From: Enterobacter asburiae | GTDB taxonomy: Bacteria; Pseudomonadota; Gammaproteobacteria; Enterobacterales; Enterobacteriaceae | DNA length: 64,000 bases | NCBI GenBank assembly: GCA_011754535.1 | Contig: JAAQVN010000001.1 | Coordinates: 1,612,001-1,676,000, forward strand | Reading direction: 5' to 3' | Part shown: positions 63,254 through 64,000 of the stretch, in pieces | Layout of the letters: every line of letters begins with the position of its first letter | How positions within the stretch are numbered: the stretch's first letter is position 1 | Program-made: the position numbers and the translations under genes | Notes under the pieces: generated by a model | The model's input: the letters and a program-made list of their open reading frames with translations, nothing else | What the model was told of the DNA's origin: nothing | The model's database searches: none

Positions 63254-64000
63254 ATGACCACCTATACCCGGCCAGTGCTCCTGTTGCTCTGTGGCCTGCT
63301 TCTGTTGACCCTGGCGATCGCAGTGTTAAACACGCTCGTCCCGCTGTGGCTCGCCCATGAAAACTTACCGACCTGGCAGGTGGGTATGGTCAGCTCGTCC
63401 TTTTTCACCGGGAACCTGCTGGGCACGTTATTAACCGGGAGCCTGATTAAGCGCTTCGGCTTTAATCGCAGCTATTATCTGGCGTCGCTGATTTTCGCTG
63501 CCGGGTGCGCCGGGTTGGGTCTGATGGTCGGCTTCTGGAGCTGGATGGCGTGGCGCTTTATCGCCGGTATCGGCTGCGCGATGATTTGGGTGGTGGTTGA
63601 AAGTGCGCTGATGTGCAGCGGCACCTCCCGCAACCGCGGACGTCTGCTGGCGGCCTACATGATGGTTTACTACGTCGGCACCGTGCTGGGTCAACTGATG
63701 GTCAGCAAGCTGCCAACCGACCTGATGAGCGTGCTGCCGTGGGTGACAGGCATGGTGCTGGCGGCGATCCTGCCGCTGCTCTTTACGCGCATTGTGAACC
63801 AAAACAGCGAACATCAGGAAGCGACCCACGTCTGGCCAATGCTGAGACTCCGTCAGGCGCGTCTGGGCGTTAACGGCTGCATTATCTCAGGGATTGTACT
63901 GGGCTCGCTCTACGGCCTGATGCCGCTCTACCTGAACCACCAGGGGGTCAGTGATTCCGGAATTGGCTTCTGGATGGCGGTGATGGTGAGCGCGGGTATT
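63254..64000 (+). CDS. ycaD: YcaD, MFS-family transporter (3' end outside the window)
   Basis: The first 249 codons of a major facilitator protein run off the window. It starts [14 protein letters not shown]. Seven or eight hydrophobic segments are visible, with the MFS loop G-S-L-I-K-R-F-G between the second and third helices. It matches E. coli YcaD (382 residues) in sequence and in position after dmsABC. The substrate is not known. Confidence 0.93.
   Translation, partial: MTTYTRPVLLLLCGLLLLTLAIAVLNTLVPLWLAHENLPTWQVGMVSSSFFTGNLLGTLLTGSLIKRFGFNRSYYLASLIFAAGCAGLGLMVGFWSWMAWRFIAGIGCAMIWVVVESALMCSGTSRNRGRLLAAYMMVYYVGTVLGQLMVSKLPTDLMSVLPWVTGMVLAAILPLLFTRIVNQNSEHQEATHVWPMLRLRQARLGVNGCIISGIVLGSLYGLMPLYLNHQGVSDSGIGFWMAVMVSAGI

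Overview
The window is a chromosomal segment of an Enterobacteriaceae bacterium, most like Enterobacter or a close relative such as Lelliottia or Kosakonia. Gene order follows the E. coli / Salmonella region from artM to ycaD almost without a break. Most recognisable proteins have exactly the length of their E. coli counterparts (MacA 371, Lrp 164, ClpS 106, DmsA 814, RarA 447, YbjD 552 residues). I know of the E. coli order and protein lengths from established knowledge; no search was run.

Backbone, left part: artM (first codons only), artQ, artI and artP (arginine ABC uptake, read leftwards), ybjP, then ybjQ-amiD (rightwards). Backbone, right part: ybjS, ybjT, ltaE, poxB (leftwards); a DoxX-family gene; hcr, hcp, lysO, aqpZ (leftwards); ybjD against ybjX; macAB; cspD; clpSA; infA, aat, cydC, cydD, trxB (leftwards); then lrp, ftsK, lolA, rarA, serS, dmsABC and the start of ycaD (rightwards). 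Promoter, operator and terminator structures are visible at many boundaries: an ARG-box-like promoter at artP, an FNR box at dmsA, FNR- and NsrR-like sites at hcp, and strong hairpins after macB/cspD, clpA, trxB/cydD, lrp, serS and dmsC.

The main accessory region is about 19.6 kb between amiD and ybjS (roughly 4.3 to 23.9 kb). It encodes a CRP-fold regulator of the IprA/YaiV type, a divergent type II secretion system (gspB and a broken gspA leftwards; gspCDEFGHIJKLM and the prepilin peptidase gspO rightwards) and, next to it, a GH18 chitinase of the Serratia ChiA type, a small lytic transglycosylase and a GH19 chitinase. Both chitinases carry signal peptides, PKD-like modules and C-terminal CBM5/12-type chitin-binding modules, so the block reads as a self-contained module for chitin secretion and digestion. 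gspN and the pilotin gene gspS are not in the window. gspA has an in-frame ochre stop, and its nucleotide-binding motifs are degenerate.

Smaller departures from the usual layout are a DoxX gene between poxB and hcr, a clpA-infA interval that has no tRNA-Ser (serW) but holds a decayed reading frame, and no ycaC between dmsC and ycaD. There are also REP-like palindromes and a family of C/G-rich inverted repeats near 23.9, 33.8 and 43.9 kb. I saw no CRISPR array, IS element, rRNA or tRNA gene.
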